Below are positions 41,989-51,401 of a stretch of DNA of 64,000 nucleotides, one piece after another (positions within the stretch are counted from its first letter, which is position 1; each line of letters begins with the position of its first letter). A program made the translations under genes and the position numbers. The notes beneath the pieces were generated by a model, which did not search any database, was not told where the DNA came from, and saw only the letters and a list, made by a program, of their open reading frames with translations. The stretch spans positions 310,001 through 374,000 of the forward strand of contig NZ_CP041186.1 of the NCBI RefSeq assembly GCF_006517175.1, read 5' to 3'. Source of the stretch: Persicimonas caeni. GTDB lineage: Bacteria > Myxococcota_A > Bradymonadia > Bradymonadales > Bradymonadaceae.

Positions 41989-44025
41989 TCAGCGCCCGCG
42001 CTTCTTCACCACCACCGAGCCACGCTCGATTTCGGTCGAGAAGCGCCCCTCGCCCTCCCGGTCGATCTCGAGTTCGACGGGCACGCCCTGCTGGCCGCGG
42101 ATCTTTTCGACGACCTCGTCGAGGCGCAGGCCGTCGACCGGCTCGCCGTCGACGGCGAGGATGACGTCGCGGGCTTGGAGGCCGAACTCGGCGGCCGGGT
42201 GGCCGTCCATCGTGTTGCGGATGACTACGCCCTTGTCGGTCTTCATCAGGACCGCACCGATGCCGTGGAATTGCATCGCCTCGCCGGGCTTCTGCTTGCG
42301 GATCTGGACGTCGCGCGTCGTCGCGCCGCCGGGGCCGACCGACACGCCTGCCGAGACGGTCGACAGGTAGCCCTTTTTGGCGACGCGAAGGCTTCGCCGG
42401 CCGGGGGCGACGCCGTCGATGTCGTAGCGCCCCCGGGCGTCGGTACGCGTGCTGTTGGCTTGGAAAGGCGAGGTGGGGTCGAAGATCATGACGCTCGCGC
42501 CGGCGACGGGCGCGCCGGTCTTGGCGTCGGTGACTTGGCCGGTGACGCGTCCGGCCTCACCCACGCGGATGGTCACCCCGGAGGTCTCCGATCCGGCGCG
42601 CACGACCACCGGCTCGGAGCTCGCCGAGGCGTAGCGGTTGGTCTGTACGCGGAACCAATAGGTGCCGGGCCGCAGCGAGTCGAAGCGAAAGCGACCGGAC
42701 GAGTCGTTGACCTTCTCGAGGCCGGCGCTACGCGGCCGGTAGGGGCGCGGGCCCTTCGTCTCGATGGCCTCCACGCCCACCGTAAAGCTGTTGACGGGCC
42801 GGCCGTCGGGGCCGACGACGCGGCCGCTGACCGCGCCGCCGGCGCGTAGCTCGAGGGTCGATTCGGCGCCCACGGTCACGTGGGTGGGCCGCGAAAGCTC
42901 GTAGTGCTGGGAGATGGCGGTGGCGGTGTAGCTGTCGTGCTGCGGGTTATCCCACTGGAAGCGCCCGTCGTCGTCGGTGCGCAGGAACTTCCAGCGGCCC
43001 TGCGGGGGCCGAAGCCGTACAAATGACGAGGCGACCGGCTCGCCGTTCGGGTCGACGACGCGGCCGAAGATGCCCTTGGCAGCCTCCATGACTACGTCGA
43101 CCGAGGTCGGCTCGTCGGCGGCGGCTTCGACGGCGTCGATCTTCTCGGTGCGGTAGCCCGAGGCGGTCGCCTCGAGGATGAACGTGCCCGCCGGGACGTT
43201 GTGGAAAGCGTAGGTGCCGGACGTATCGGCGGTGACCTTGCGGCTCCTGGCGAGCGGGCCGCCTCGCAGGACGAGTTCGGCGCGCACCGGATTGCCCGCC
43301 GTGTCAACCACCTCACCGTAGACGGTCGCACTCGGGGCGAGGTCGATGACCAGGTCCTCGAGGGTCTCGCCGGGCTCGAGGTAGAGCTCGCGGCTCTCCG
43401 CCAGCGCGTGCTCCTTGGCCTCGACGAGCAGGCGCAGGCGACCCGGGGCGACCTTGTCGAGGGCGAAGCTGCCGTCCGCCCCCGACTTGGCGACGCCGTC
43501 GGTCACGAACGGGTCGAGCCGGCCGTCGAGGCCGTCGGCGGACAGGTAGTAGATGCTGATATTGGCGTCGGAAACGGCCCGACCGGAGGCGACGATGCGC
43601 CCGCTGACTTCTGCCGGACGCCGCAAGACGAGCTCGAGGCCGGCGACGCCGGCGTCGCTGTCGTCGGAGAGCACCACCTCGACACGTCGCACGGCTTCGG
43701 GCCCGGCGCTCACGAAGTCGTCGGCGCGCGCGTCGAGCCGGTAAGCCCCCGGCTCGAGCTCCTCGAGGCGGAACTCGCCGGCCGCGTCGGTCACCGCGCT
43801 CGCGCCGTCGGTGGTGTCGACGGTGGCGCCCTCGATGGGCCGCCCGGTGGAGTCAACGACCCGCCCGGCGATGAACGGCGTCCCCGGCGCCTCGGCGGGG
43901 GCTTGTTGGGCGTTGTCGAGCTGATTCGAATCGGCGTTTGGAGCGTCGGCGCTCCACAGCCAGTAGAACGTCAATGCAGCGACCGTGCTGAGCAGCAAGG
44001 CGGCGATAATGTGCGTCTTTTTCAC
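41989..44025 (-). CDS. Carboxypeptidase-regulatory-like repeat protein with C-terminal PDZ domain
   Basis: 678 residues from GTG 44025. An N-terminal membrane anchor or signal peptide (IIAALLLSTVAALTFYWLW) is followed by about seven beta-sandwich repeats of the carboxypeptidase regulatory type (IAGRVVDSTGRPIEGATVDT; VSGRVVGPDGRPVNSFTVGV; VTGQVTDAKTGAPVAGASVM). The C-terminal 90 residues are a PDZ domain (GVVIRNTMDGHPAAEFGLQA, then RDVILAVDGEPVDGLRLDEV). No protease domain is attached. A periplasmic or surface adhesion or scaffold role is inferred. Confidence 0.88.
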   Translation of the reverse strand: MKKTHIIAALLLSTVAALTFYWLWSADAPNADSNQLDNAQQAPAEAPGTPFIAGRVVDSTGRPIEGATVDTTDGASAVTDAAGEFRLEELEPGAYRLDARADDFVSAGPEAVRRVEVVLSDDSDAGVAGLELVLRRPAEVSGRIVASGRAVSDANISIYYLSADGLDGRLDPFVTDGVAKSGADGSFALDKVAPGRLRLLVEAKEHALAESRELYLEPGETLEDLVIDLAPSATVYGEVVDTAGNPVRAELVLRGGPLARSRKVTADTSGTYAFHNVPAGTFILEATASGYRTEKIDAVEAAADEPTSVDVVMEAAKGIFGRVVDPNGEPVASSFVRLRPPQGRWKFLRTDDDGRFQWDNPQHDSYTATAISQHYELSRPTHVTVGAESTLELRAGGAVSGRVVGPDGRPVNSFTVGVEAIETKGPRPYRPRSAGLEKVNDSSGRFRFDSLRPGTYWFRVQTNRYASASSEPVVVRAGSETSGVTIRVGEAGRVTGQVTDAKTGAPVAGASVMIFDPTSPFQANSTRTDARGRYDIDGVAPGRRSLRVAKKGYLSTVSAGVSVGPGGATTRDVQIRKQKPGEAMQFHGIGAVLMKTDKGVVIRNTMDGHPAAEFGLQARDVILAVDGEPVDGLRLDEVVEKIRGQQGVPVELEIDREGEGRFSTEIERGSVVVKKRGR

Positions 44026-44113
44026 GTCGGATCCCGCAGGATTTGCAGTGCTTTACCCGCGGACACGATAGCAGGCAGGGAGCCTGCGGCAAGCCACAAA
44101 AGCTCGCTCGGCT

Positions 44114-45214
44114 CTACCAAGGCCGCTGCTCGTTCACTTCGAGCCACACGTCCGGATGGAACGCGGCGAGTTGCAAGATCCGGTCGAGGTCGTCGTGCAG
44201 CGAGCGCCAGGGGCTCCAGCCGAGCCGTTCGCGGGTATGTGACAGGTCGAACTCGAAATGCTCGCCGGCAAATTCGATCATCCACGGTTGGATAAAGCGC
44301 CGCTTTCCCACCTGACGGGCCCCGGCCCCGAGCACCTTGGCCCCCAGGTAGGCGAGCGCCCGCGGGATGCGCTGCAGGGGCAGGTCCTTGCCGTAGAACG
44401 CCTGCGCCGACCGGTCGTGAATCTCGCGATAGGTCACCGGGCTCTCCTGGCCGATTAGAAAGCGCTCGATTCCGCGCCCCCCGAAAAACTCCTCGAGCGC
44501 CATCTCGAAGGCACGGCTGACCTCTTCGACGTGCACGTAAGTAAGCCCGCGGTCGGTCGGACCGGGATAGAAGTACTTCTCGAACGAGCGACTTCGCACC
44601 AACTCGATCTGTTTGAAGAGCGGCACGAGCTCGCACAGGTTCGAGTAGACCCCGGCGAGCACGAGCTCGACCGTCGCTCGCTCCAGGTTCGCATCGCGAA
44701 TCACGTCCTCGGCCTTGATCTTGAACGCGGGGTAAGCCCACGCGCCCAGCCGCGGGCTGTGCTCGGTGAGCGCCATGCCCGGCTCGGTGGGCGCCATCGA
44801 CGCCATGCTCGACGCGTACAGAAGCGGCACACCAGCGGGCACACGCTCGTCGATGCGCTGCAAGAGGTGCTCGAGCGCGTGATGGAGCCTGTCGTAACGT
44901 CTGTCGGGTTTGTTCTTGAAGTCGTAGTGCGCGGCCAGGTGGATCACGCCGCGCAGCCTCGAAAACTCCGCGTCGGGAATGGCGTCCCACAGCTCGTCGA
45001 TCTGGCGCGTGTCGCCCAGGTCGGCCTGGAAGAGCTTCTCGCGGCATAGGTCGTCGTCGCCCATATGGCTTCGGATCGGGTCACCCGGGCGCAAGTCGAC
45101 GCTCAGCAGGCGATAATTCGGGGCGAGGCGACGCCGGAGTTCGGTGCCGATGAAGCCCTGCGCCCCCAGGATGAGCACGGTGTCTGCGTCTTGCTGCGAT
45201 GTGGTTTCAGCCAT
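44114..45214 (-). CDS. Extended SDR / NAD-dependent epimerase-like protein
   Basis: 366 residues. The Rossmann motif GAQGFIG lies near the N terminus, VIHLAAHYDF follows and YPAFK is the YxxxK-type catalytic pair. The length is normal for extended SDRs, which act on nucleotide sugars, steroids or long-chain substrates. The start codon overlaps the stop of the upstream SDR gene (TAATG), so the two are translationally coupled. Confidence 0.88.
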   Translation of the reverse strand: MAETTSQQDADTVLILGAQGFIGTELRRRLAPNYRLLSVDLRPGDPIRSHMGDDDLCREKLFQADLGDTRQIDELWDAIPDAEFSRLRGVIHLAAHYDFKNKPDRRYDRLHHALEHLLQRIDERVPAGVPLLYASSMASMAPTEPGMALTEHSPRLGAWAYPAFKIKAEDVIRDANLERATVELVLAGVYSNLCELVPLFKQIELVRSRSFEKYFYPGPTDRGLTYVHVEEVSRAFEMALEEFFGGRGIERFLIGQESPVTYREIHDRSAQAFYGKDLPLQRIPRALAYLGAKVLGAGARQVGKRRFIQPWMIEFAGEHFEFDLSHTRERLGWSPWRSLHDDLDRILQLAAFHPDVWLEVNEQRPW

Positions 45215-45999
45215 TACGATTTGGAGTATCCGTCAAAACCAGGAATCAATTTCGTCTTCAGCGGTTTGAGCAACTTCTCGGACAGCTCGGGAAACTCTTG
45301 GAAGAACGTGGCAGCGAGCCGATTGCCTAACCCCGGGATGATGACGCCCTCGCGATTGTCGAGGCAGCGCTCGATCGCCTTGGCGACCTTGTCGGCCGAC
45401 ATATGCGGCACGATGGACGACTTGCCGGCGGTCGCTTCGGTCTCGGTGGCGCCCGGCAACACGATGCCAAAATGCACCCCGCTCTCGTCCATCTCGACGC
45501 GCAAGCTTCGCACCAGCGCTAAGAGCGCGGCCTTCGACGCCGCGTAGGTCGCGTTGGACGGAAAGGGCATCAACGCTGTGAGCGAGCCGACGAACACAGC
45601 GCTGCCGCCGCTCGCTTCGAGCAGGGGCATCAGGCTGTGCAAAAGCGTGACCGGCGCCATGTAATTGACGCCCAGCTCGTACTCGATGTCGTCCATCGTC
45701 GAGTTGTCGAACAACTTGTCGTTGGACATGCCGGCATTGAGCACCAACGCGTCGACGTGCTCGGTGCGCTCGACGAGCGTCGAAGCCGCCTCGGCGGCCA
45801 GCTCGACGCTCGACAGGTCCGCCCCGAGGTGCTCGGCGGTGGCCCCCTGCGCGTTGATCTCGTCACACAGCGCAGCGAGCTTGTCCTCCGAGCGCGCCAA
45901 GAGAATTAGACGGCGGTTCGGACCGGCGAGTCGACGTGCGGTCGCCGCGCCGATGCCGCGCGAGGCGCCGGTGATGATGATCGTTTCGAGTGTGTCCAA
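45214..45999 (-). CDS. Classical SDR oxidoreductase
   Basis: 261 residues from a TTG at 45999, chosen because GGAG lies eight bases upstream; longer ATG starts have no ribosome binding site and add unlike sequence. Motifs: TGASRGIG cofactor loop, NAG (LVLNAGMS), Ser in VGSLTA and catalytic YAASK. Fits a dehydrogenase or reductase of the fatty-acyl, ketone or sterol type. Coupled to the next gene by a one-base overlap. Confidence 0.9.
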   Translation of the reverse strand: MDTLETIIITGASRGIGAATARRLAGPNRRLILLARSEDKLAALCDEINAQGATAEHLGADLSSVELAAEAASTLVERTEHVDALVLNAGMSNDKLFDNSTMDDIEYELGVNYMAPVTLLHSLMPLLEASGGSAVFVGSLTALMPFPSNATYAASKAALLALVRSLRVEMDESGVHFGIVLPGATETEATAGKSSIVPHMSADKVAKAIERCLDNREGVIIPGLGNRLAATFFQEFPELSEKLLKPLKTKLIPGFDGYSKS

Positions 46000-46188
46000 G
46001 GTGTCTACTCCAGTGGCTGGCGATCGCCATAGTTCGACCAACACCACCAACATAAACACGACTACCGTGGAGGGCTTGGAGGCTTGGAGGACATTTGTGC
46101 CTTCCTGCTCAAACGTCAAAAAATTGCGCCTGGCGGCGTGCGGTGGTAGTTCGGGAGATCATTGCGTTTATCCGGCCCGAGCTGCTCC

Positions 46189-48873
46189 ATGACGTCGCGT
46201 CTCTTCATCCTGCTCGCCCTCTTGGCGACTCTCCTGGCGGGCCCCTCTGCAGGCTTCGCCCAGGGAATTGAAGGCCCCGCGGCCGAGATCACCCGCGAGA
46301 CGCAACGCCAACTGCGGTCGTTCTCCGAGCAGAAAGCGAATGTCCTCGAGCGAATCGACGCGCTGGCCGAGCAGCCCACGGAAAAGGAGCGCCGCTCGGA
46401 GGTCGACCCCGTCTTCGACGATCTAGTCGAGCTGCGAGCACGTGTGCACGAGGAGTTTCGCGAGGCGCTCGTCGAGGCGAAGGCGGCCGACGAGCCGGTC
46501 CGCGAGGCCCGCGCCGCGCTCGAGGCGGCCCGCGCCGACCTCGAGGTGGAGCGCTCGCGCGAGGAACAACTCGGCGGCTCGCCGGTCTGGAAGGAGCGCG
46601 TCGCAGCGGCGAAGGCCGAGGTCGCCGAGAGCGAACGTGAGCTCGAGCGCGCCAGAGCCGTTCACGAGGCGCGTCAGGAGCGCGTGCGGGAGTACCGCTC
46701 GCATATCACCTTCTTTCCCGAGACCATCTCGCCGCTGCTCGAAAAGATCAGCGCGCCCAAACGCGCCGAATTCTTCGCGATCGACGACGAAGATAACTGG
46801 CGTGAGGCCACCCTCGGCGTCAAAAACGGGCTTCGCACCATCACGGCACGCGCTCACGGGCGCTGGGAGCAACTCACCAGCGTCGACACGACGTCGACCG
46901 ACGTGTGGAGCTGGCTGTGGGGGCTCGTGTGGCGCCTGGCGGTGTGGCTGGCGCTCGCCAAGCTCTTGGTGCCGCTCATCCCGGCGATCACCGAGGGGTT
47001 GCTGCGGCGACGCTGGCTTCGGCGTCACGCCACTTTTACGATCAATATCGCCGAGCTGTTGCGCGCCCTGGCCCGTCCCCTGGCATTCTTTTTGGGCATG
47101 GAGTACGTGGCGGCCTACGTCGCCCAGAGCTTCGCCGAGTTCGAGGGGCTCGTCTGGATCATCGACGCGGTGGTCATCTACTGGGTCGTGGTGGCGGCGG
47201 CCAAAGTGCTCGTCTTGCCCCGGTCGCATCGACGCCAGCAGGGTCACGCTTCGGCCAGCGCGTTCGACAACCTCGACGAAGACGAGGCCGCGGCGATCTC
47301 CGACCTGCTCGTCATCGAACTCGACCGTGCCAAGAAACTCGTACGCAGTGTGCGCGTGGTGGTCGTCTTCTGGCTCTTGTCGGCGTATATCCCCGACTTC
47401 GTCGAGCCGCTGACCGGCATCACCGTCATCTGGTGGCTCGTCGACAAGGTCGCCGTGTGGGGCTTTGTGGGCGTGGTCTACTGGGTGCTGTCGCAGTGGA
47501 AGGACGATATCGCCTCGGTCTTCGAGCGACTGGCCGGCGACGGCTTGCGGCGGCCCGTCGAGTTTGTCCACGAGCACAAGGACCGGCCGTGGGGCGTGCT
47601 CGTCATCGCGGTCGCCTCGCTGTACGTGCTCTTCAAGGAAGTTGGCATCATCGCGCGTCGCTTCGTGCTCAACACCCAATGGTTCAAGCGGGCGAGCGCG
47701 TTTGCCTTTCGCACCAAGATCGAGCTGCGCAACCGCGAGCGCGTCCAAAATGACGGCGGCCAGCCGCTCGACGCGAAGAGACTCCCCCAGGACTACCGCG
47801 AGGTGTTTGAAGACCGTGCGCTCGTCGACGAGGCCTACCGAATCGACCGTGGCACCTACACCGCAGACGTCCTCGCGCGCTTCGAGCGCTGGAAGGCGGC
47901 GCGCCGCCAAGGCTCGGTCATCGTGTCGGGCGAGCCGGGTGTGGGCAAGACGACGTTTCTGAACGGCGTGAGCGCGAAGCTCGCCGAGGCCACCGAGTGG
48001 CCGATGGTCCGGGGTCGCATCGACGAGAAGCTCGAGAGCCGCGAGGGCGTGCTGGACTTTGTCGCCGAGCTCTTCGAACTCGACACCACGCCGAGTAGCT
48101 CCGACGAGCTCATCGCGCAGCTGAACGAGCTCGAGCCGCGCGTGGCGCTCGTCGACGACTGCCACCACGCGTTCACCCGTCAAATCGAGGGCTTCGACAG
48201 CCTCGAGACGCTCCTCGACATCGTCAACCTGTGCGACGAAGCGCACTTCTTCGTGCTCACCTTCAACGGGTTCACCTGGAGCTATATCAACCGCATCGAG
48301 GCGCGCGAGCACTACTTCGGCCAGGTGCTCACGCTCGAGCCGTGGTCCGAAGAGGACCTCGAGCGCATGATCGAGACGCGCACCGCGCACACCGACTACC
48401 TGCCGAGCTTCGCCGACCTCGTCCACGACCAAGTCGACCACGCCGACTACTTCTTCGAAGTGGTCAAGACCGCCAATGGGTACTTTCGCTACCTGCACGA
48501 GTTTAGCGGGGGCAACCCGCGCGTTGCGATGCTCTATTGGCTGCGAAGCTTGCGGCCGACGGGCGACGCGAAGACGCTGCAGGTGAGCCTGTTTCGCCGG
48601 CCGTCGACCGCCGAGTTTTCGAGCTATACCGACGACCATTGGTTCGTGCTCGGCGCGCTCGCCCAGCACGGCGAGCTCGACGTCGACGAGCTAGCCACCG
48701 TGGTGAACGTACCTCGAGGCTTCTGCAACCTTGCGGTCGACTACTTCGCCGAAGCCGGCGTGGTCGACCTCGACCCGGAGAGTCGACGGGCGCGGCTCAC
48801 CCCGCTCTTCTTGCGCCAGGTGCTCCGCCAGTTGTCGAACTCGAATTTTCTGTATGGGTACGGGAACGGGTGA
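46189..48873 (+). CDS. Membrane P-loop NTPase with N-terminal periplasmic coiled coil
   Basis: 894 residues from ATG 46189, which gives a signal peptide (FILLALLATLLAGPSAGFA). Residues about 30-190 are a Glu/Arg-rich coiled coil, followed by roughly six membrane segments between 240 and 475. A cytoplasmic NTPase follows with Walker A GEPGVGKTTF at 581-590 and a Walker B-like VALVDDCHH. The C-terminal 100 residues look like a winged helix (LDVDELATVVNVPRGFCNLA). The first half recalls the periplasmic sensor of MscK/MscM channels. Two MscS genes follow directly, so the three are probably one operon and perhaps one complex. Confidence 0.85.
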   Translation: MTSRLFILLALLATLLAGPSAGFAQGIEGPAAEITRETQRQLRSFSEQKANVLERIDALAEQPTEKERRSEVDPVFDDLVELRARVHEEFREALVEAKAADEPVREARAALEAARADLEVERSREEQLGGSPVWKERVAAAKAEVAESERELERARAVHEARQERVREYRSHITFFPETISPLLEKISAPKRAEFFAIDDEDNWREATLGVKNGLRTITARAHGRWEQLTSVDTTSTDVWSWLWGLVWRLAVWLALAKLLVPLIPAITEGLLRRRWLRRHATFTINIAELLRALARPLAFFLGMEYVAAYVAQSFAEFEGLVWIIDAVVIYWVVVAAAKVLVLPRSHRRQQGHASASAFDNLDEDEAAAISDLLVIELDRAKKLVRSVRVVVVFWLLSAYIPDFVEPLTGITVIWWLVDKVAVWGFVGVVYWVLSQWKDDIASVFERLAGDGLRRPVEFVHEHKDRPWGVLVIAVASLYVLFKEVGIIARRFVLNTQWFKRASAFAFRTKIELRNRERVQNDGGQPLDAKRLPQDYREVFEDRALVDEAYRIDRGTYTADVLARFERWKAARRQGSVIVSGEPGVGKTTFLNGVSAKLAEATEWPMVRGRIDEKLESREGVLDFVAELFELDTTPSSSDELIAQLNELEPRVALVDDCHHAFTRQIEGFDSLETLLDIVNLCDEAHFFVLTFNGFTWSYINRIEAREHYFGQVLTLEPWSEEDLERMIETRTAHTDYLPSFADLVHDQVDHADYFFEVVKTANGYFRYLHEFSGGNPRVAMLYWLRSLRPTGDAKTLQVSLFRRPSTAEFSSYTDDHWFVLGALAQHGELDVDELATVVNVPRGFCNLAVDYFAEAGVVDLDPESRRARLTPLFLRQVLRQLSNSNFLYGYGNG

Positions 48874-48877
48874 CGCG

Positions 48878-49750
48878 ATGTTCACGCACATGACGGCATA
48901 CGCCCTGCTCGCGCAGGCGACGCCCGAGGCCCAGGCGGTCATCCAGACGCTGCAGATGATCAACCTCGGCAAGGTGTTGACCGCGGCGGTGATCATCGCG
49001 CTCGCCTACGGCCTCAACCACCTCGTTGACAACACCATCGAGCGCTTCAGCGAGGGCGTGGCCCGACGCAGGCTCGTGCTCAAGAAGCTGTCGAGCTTCG
49101 CCAAGCTGAGCATCTTCGTGGCCGCGTCGTTTCTGGTGGTCGTCACGTTTTTGGCCGGCAAGGAAGAGGTGCTCCTGGGCGTGATGGGCACCCTGGGCCT
49201 GGCGGTGGGTTTTGCGCTCAAAGACACCGCCTCGTCGATCATGGCGGGCATCTTGATTCTGGTGGACCGCCCGTTCGGCGTCGGCGACCGCATCTACTTT
49301 GGCGAGGTCTACGGCGAGGTCAAAGAGATCGGCCTTCGCGCGGTGCGCGTCCGCACGCCCGGCGACGAGATGGTCTCCATCCCGAACAACAAGTTTCTGA
49401 CCGAAGCGGTCGCCTCGGCCAACGCCGGCAGCCTCGACATGCTCGTGGGCATGCAGTTCTACATCGCGGTGACCGAAGACTTCCAACTCGCCAAAAAGCT
49501 CGTCTACGAGGCGTGCGTTACCTCCAAATACGTCTTCTTGGAGCGCCCGGTGAATATCCTCATCGAGGACGTCGCCCGCGACTCGGCGTTCACCACCGTG
49601 ATCACCTGCAAGGCCTACGTCATCGACACGCGCTTCGAAAAGGACTTCATCACCGACGTCACCGAGCGGGTCAAACGCATGTTCCGAAAGCACGACATCC
49701 AGGCGCCCTACGCCCGCGAGATGATGGTCGAGGAGCCCGAGCGATGCTGA
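48878..49750 (+). CDS. MscS-family small-conductance channel (paralog 1)
   Basis: 290 residues from ATG 48878, five bases past the NTPase stop. Two or three N-terminal membrane helices precede the pore helix (EEVLLGVMGTLGLAVGFALKD), with the family's Gly/Ala packing, then the beta domain (VGDRIYFGEVYGEVKEIGLR; SIPNNKFLTEAVASAN). The ending contains a K/R-rich tail. It should form a heptameric tension-gated pore. The sequence is strongly similar to the next gene. Confidence 0.93.
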   Translation: MFTHMTAYALLAQATPEAQAVIQTLQMINLGKVLTAAVIIALAYGLNHLVDNTIERFSEGVARRRLVLKKLSSFAKLSIFVAASFLVVVTFLAGKEEVLLGVMGTLGLAVGFALKDTASSIMAGILILVDRPFGVGDRIYFGEVYGEVKEIGLRAVRVRTPGDEMVSIPNNKFLTEAVASANAGSLDMLVGMQFYIAVTEDFQLAKKLVYEACVTSKYVFLERPVNILIEDVARDSAFTTVITCKAYVIDTRFEKDFITDVTERVKRMFRKHDIQAPYAREMMVEEPERC

Positions 49751-50604
49751 CCCTACTGCCGACCGTGCTGGCACAAGCGACCCCCGACGCCACGGCTTTG
49801 GCCCAGGCACTGCAGTCGATCGAGTTCGACAAGCTCCTGCACGCGCTGGCCATCGTAGCGGTCGGCTACACGCTCAACCGCCTCATCGAGACGAGCCTGG
49901 AGCGTCTGGGCAAGCAGGTTCCCAAGCGGCGGCTGTTGCTCGAGCAGGTCTCGAGCTTCACCCGGCTGAGCATCTTTGTGCTGGGGACGTATCTGGCGGC
50001 AGCGACCGTGCTCGAAAACCAGAAGAGCGCCGCGCTCGGCGTGATGGGCACACTGGCGGTGGCGCTGGGCTTCGCGCTCAAGGACACCGTCTCGTCGGTC
50101 ATGGCGGGTATCTTCATCCTCGTCGACCAGCCCTTCCAAGTCGGCGACCGCGTGCGCTTCGAGGGGTACTACGGCGAGATTAAAGAGATCGGGCTTCGCT
50201 CGGTGCGCCTGCAGACCCTCGACGACCACAGGGTCTCCATCCCGAACAACAAGTTTTTGACCGAAGCGGTCGCCTCGGCCAACGACGGCGACCTCGACAT
50301 GATGGTCGAGATGAAGTTCCACGTGGCGATGAGCGAGGACGCCGACCTGGTCAAAAAGCTCGTCCACCGCGCCTGCGTGACCTCCAAATATGTCTACCTC
50401 GACAAGCCGGTGGCGATGCGGGTGCGCGACGAGGAGGTCAGCTACACGTTCGTGACGACGGTGACCTGCAAGGCCTACGTCATCGACGCGCGCTTCGAGA
50501 AGGCCTACGTCAGCGACGTGACCGAGCGCGTGAAGCTTGCCTTTCGGCGCCACGGCGTGCAGTCGCCGTATGCGCGCACCGCCGAAGTCATGGCTGAATC
50601 CTAA
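49744..50604 (+). CDS. MscS-family small-conductance channel (paralog 2)
   Basis: 286 residues from ATG 49744, overlapping the previous gene by 7 bases (ATGCTGA), which indicates translational coupling. Shares with paralog 1 the pore block (GVMGTLAVALGFALKDTVSS) and the beta domain (VGDRVRFEGYYGEIKEIGLR, SIPNNKFLTEAVASAN). The pair could form hetero-heptamers or two channels with different thresholds. The 3' end overlaps the convergent lipoprotein gene by 4 bases. Confidence 0.93.
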   Translation: MLTLLPTVLAQATPDATALAQALQSIEFDKLLHALAIVAVGYTLNRLIETSLERLGKQVPKRRLLLEQVSSFTRLSIFVLGTYLAAATVLENQKSAALGVMGTLAVALGFALKDTVSSVMAGIFILVDQPFQVGDRVRFEGYYGEIKEIGLRSVRLQTLDDHRVSIPNNKFLTEAVASANDGDLDMMVEMKFHVAMSEDADLVKKLVHRACVTSKYVYLDKPVAMRVRDEEVSYTFVTTVTCKAYVIDARFEKAYVSDVTERVKLAFRRHGVQSPYARTAEVMAES

Positions 50605-51401
50605 CCGGCGTCCGCCTCGGCATCGCCGGCGTCGGCCTCGTCGTCGGACGAATCATCATCGACATCGCCGTCTGCTAGCTCGTCGGTCTCGTCGGCTTGC
50701 AACTCACCGTCTTCGTTGGCGTCGCGGAACAGCGCGGCCGAGCGCTTCATGTTTTCGCGGAAGCTGTCGAGCAGGTCGCTGTTGTTGTCGGCGTCGATCA
50801 GGATCTCGGCGTCGCCGTCGGCTCCGTCGAGCTCTTCGGCCGCGAGCCATTCGTCGAGGGCGAAGGCGACGAGCAGCGGCTCGCGGCTGGCCGACAGGGT
50901 GAAGTCGCCATCCATGCGGAAGGTGTCTTTGTAGTCGTCGCGGACCACGAAGGGCGTGCCGTCGTAGGAGCCGCGCACGAGCACCGACAGGCCGTCGAGC
51001 TCGGCGGGCACGCCCGCGGGCAGGCTGTCGAGGTCGGACTCGGCGAAGCGAAGCTCCATGCGGCAGTAGCGCGTCGCCTCGCTGCTGAGCATGTCGAGCG
51101 CGGGGAACTCGCGGCCCGAGATGAGCTCGACGGCGAAGGCCTGGTCGTAGTCGGTCTCGTCGCTCCCCGAGCAGTTGGCCGCCTCGCGCAAGCGAAGCTC
51201 GTCGAAGACCAGCCATGCCTCGGTGATCTCGATGCCGCTGGCGAGCGTCAGTGCCCCGCGCTGCTGGCCGTCGTAGCCGGAGAACTCCACGGTGACGTCG
51301 GACGTCTGCGGGTTTCCAACTTCGGTGCCCACGCAGGCGCCGATGAGGCTCAGTGCGCCGATCACCGCTAGCAGATTGACAAGATTTGGTGCTGCTCGCA
51401 T
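50601..51401 (-). CDS. Lipoprotein with C-terminal EF-hand-like acidic tail
   Basis: 266 residues starting at ATG 51401 directly after the stop of the TIGR02147 gene. The lipobox is IGAC at about residue 23. The body has GIEITEAWLVFDELRLREA and ALDEWLAAEE, a pattern common in DUF4382-like lipoproteins. The C-terminal 60 residues are very acidic, with an EF-hand-like loop DANEDGELQADE and a run of DDD/DE. It probably sits at the cell surface and binds calcium. Co-transcription with the upstream gene is likely. Confidence 0.82.
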   Translation of the reverse strand: MRAAPNLVNLLAVIGALSLIGACVGTEVGNPQTSDVTVEFSGYDGQQRGALTLASGIEITEAWLVFDELRLREAANCSGSDETDYDQAFAVELISGREFPALDMLSSEATRYCRMELRFAESDLDSLPAGVPAELDGLSVLVRGSYDGTPFVVRDDYKDTFRMDGDFTLSASREPLLVAFALDEWLAAEELDGADGDAEILIDADNNSDLLDSFRENMKRSAALFRDANEDGELQADETDELADGDVDDDSSDDEADAGDAEADAG

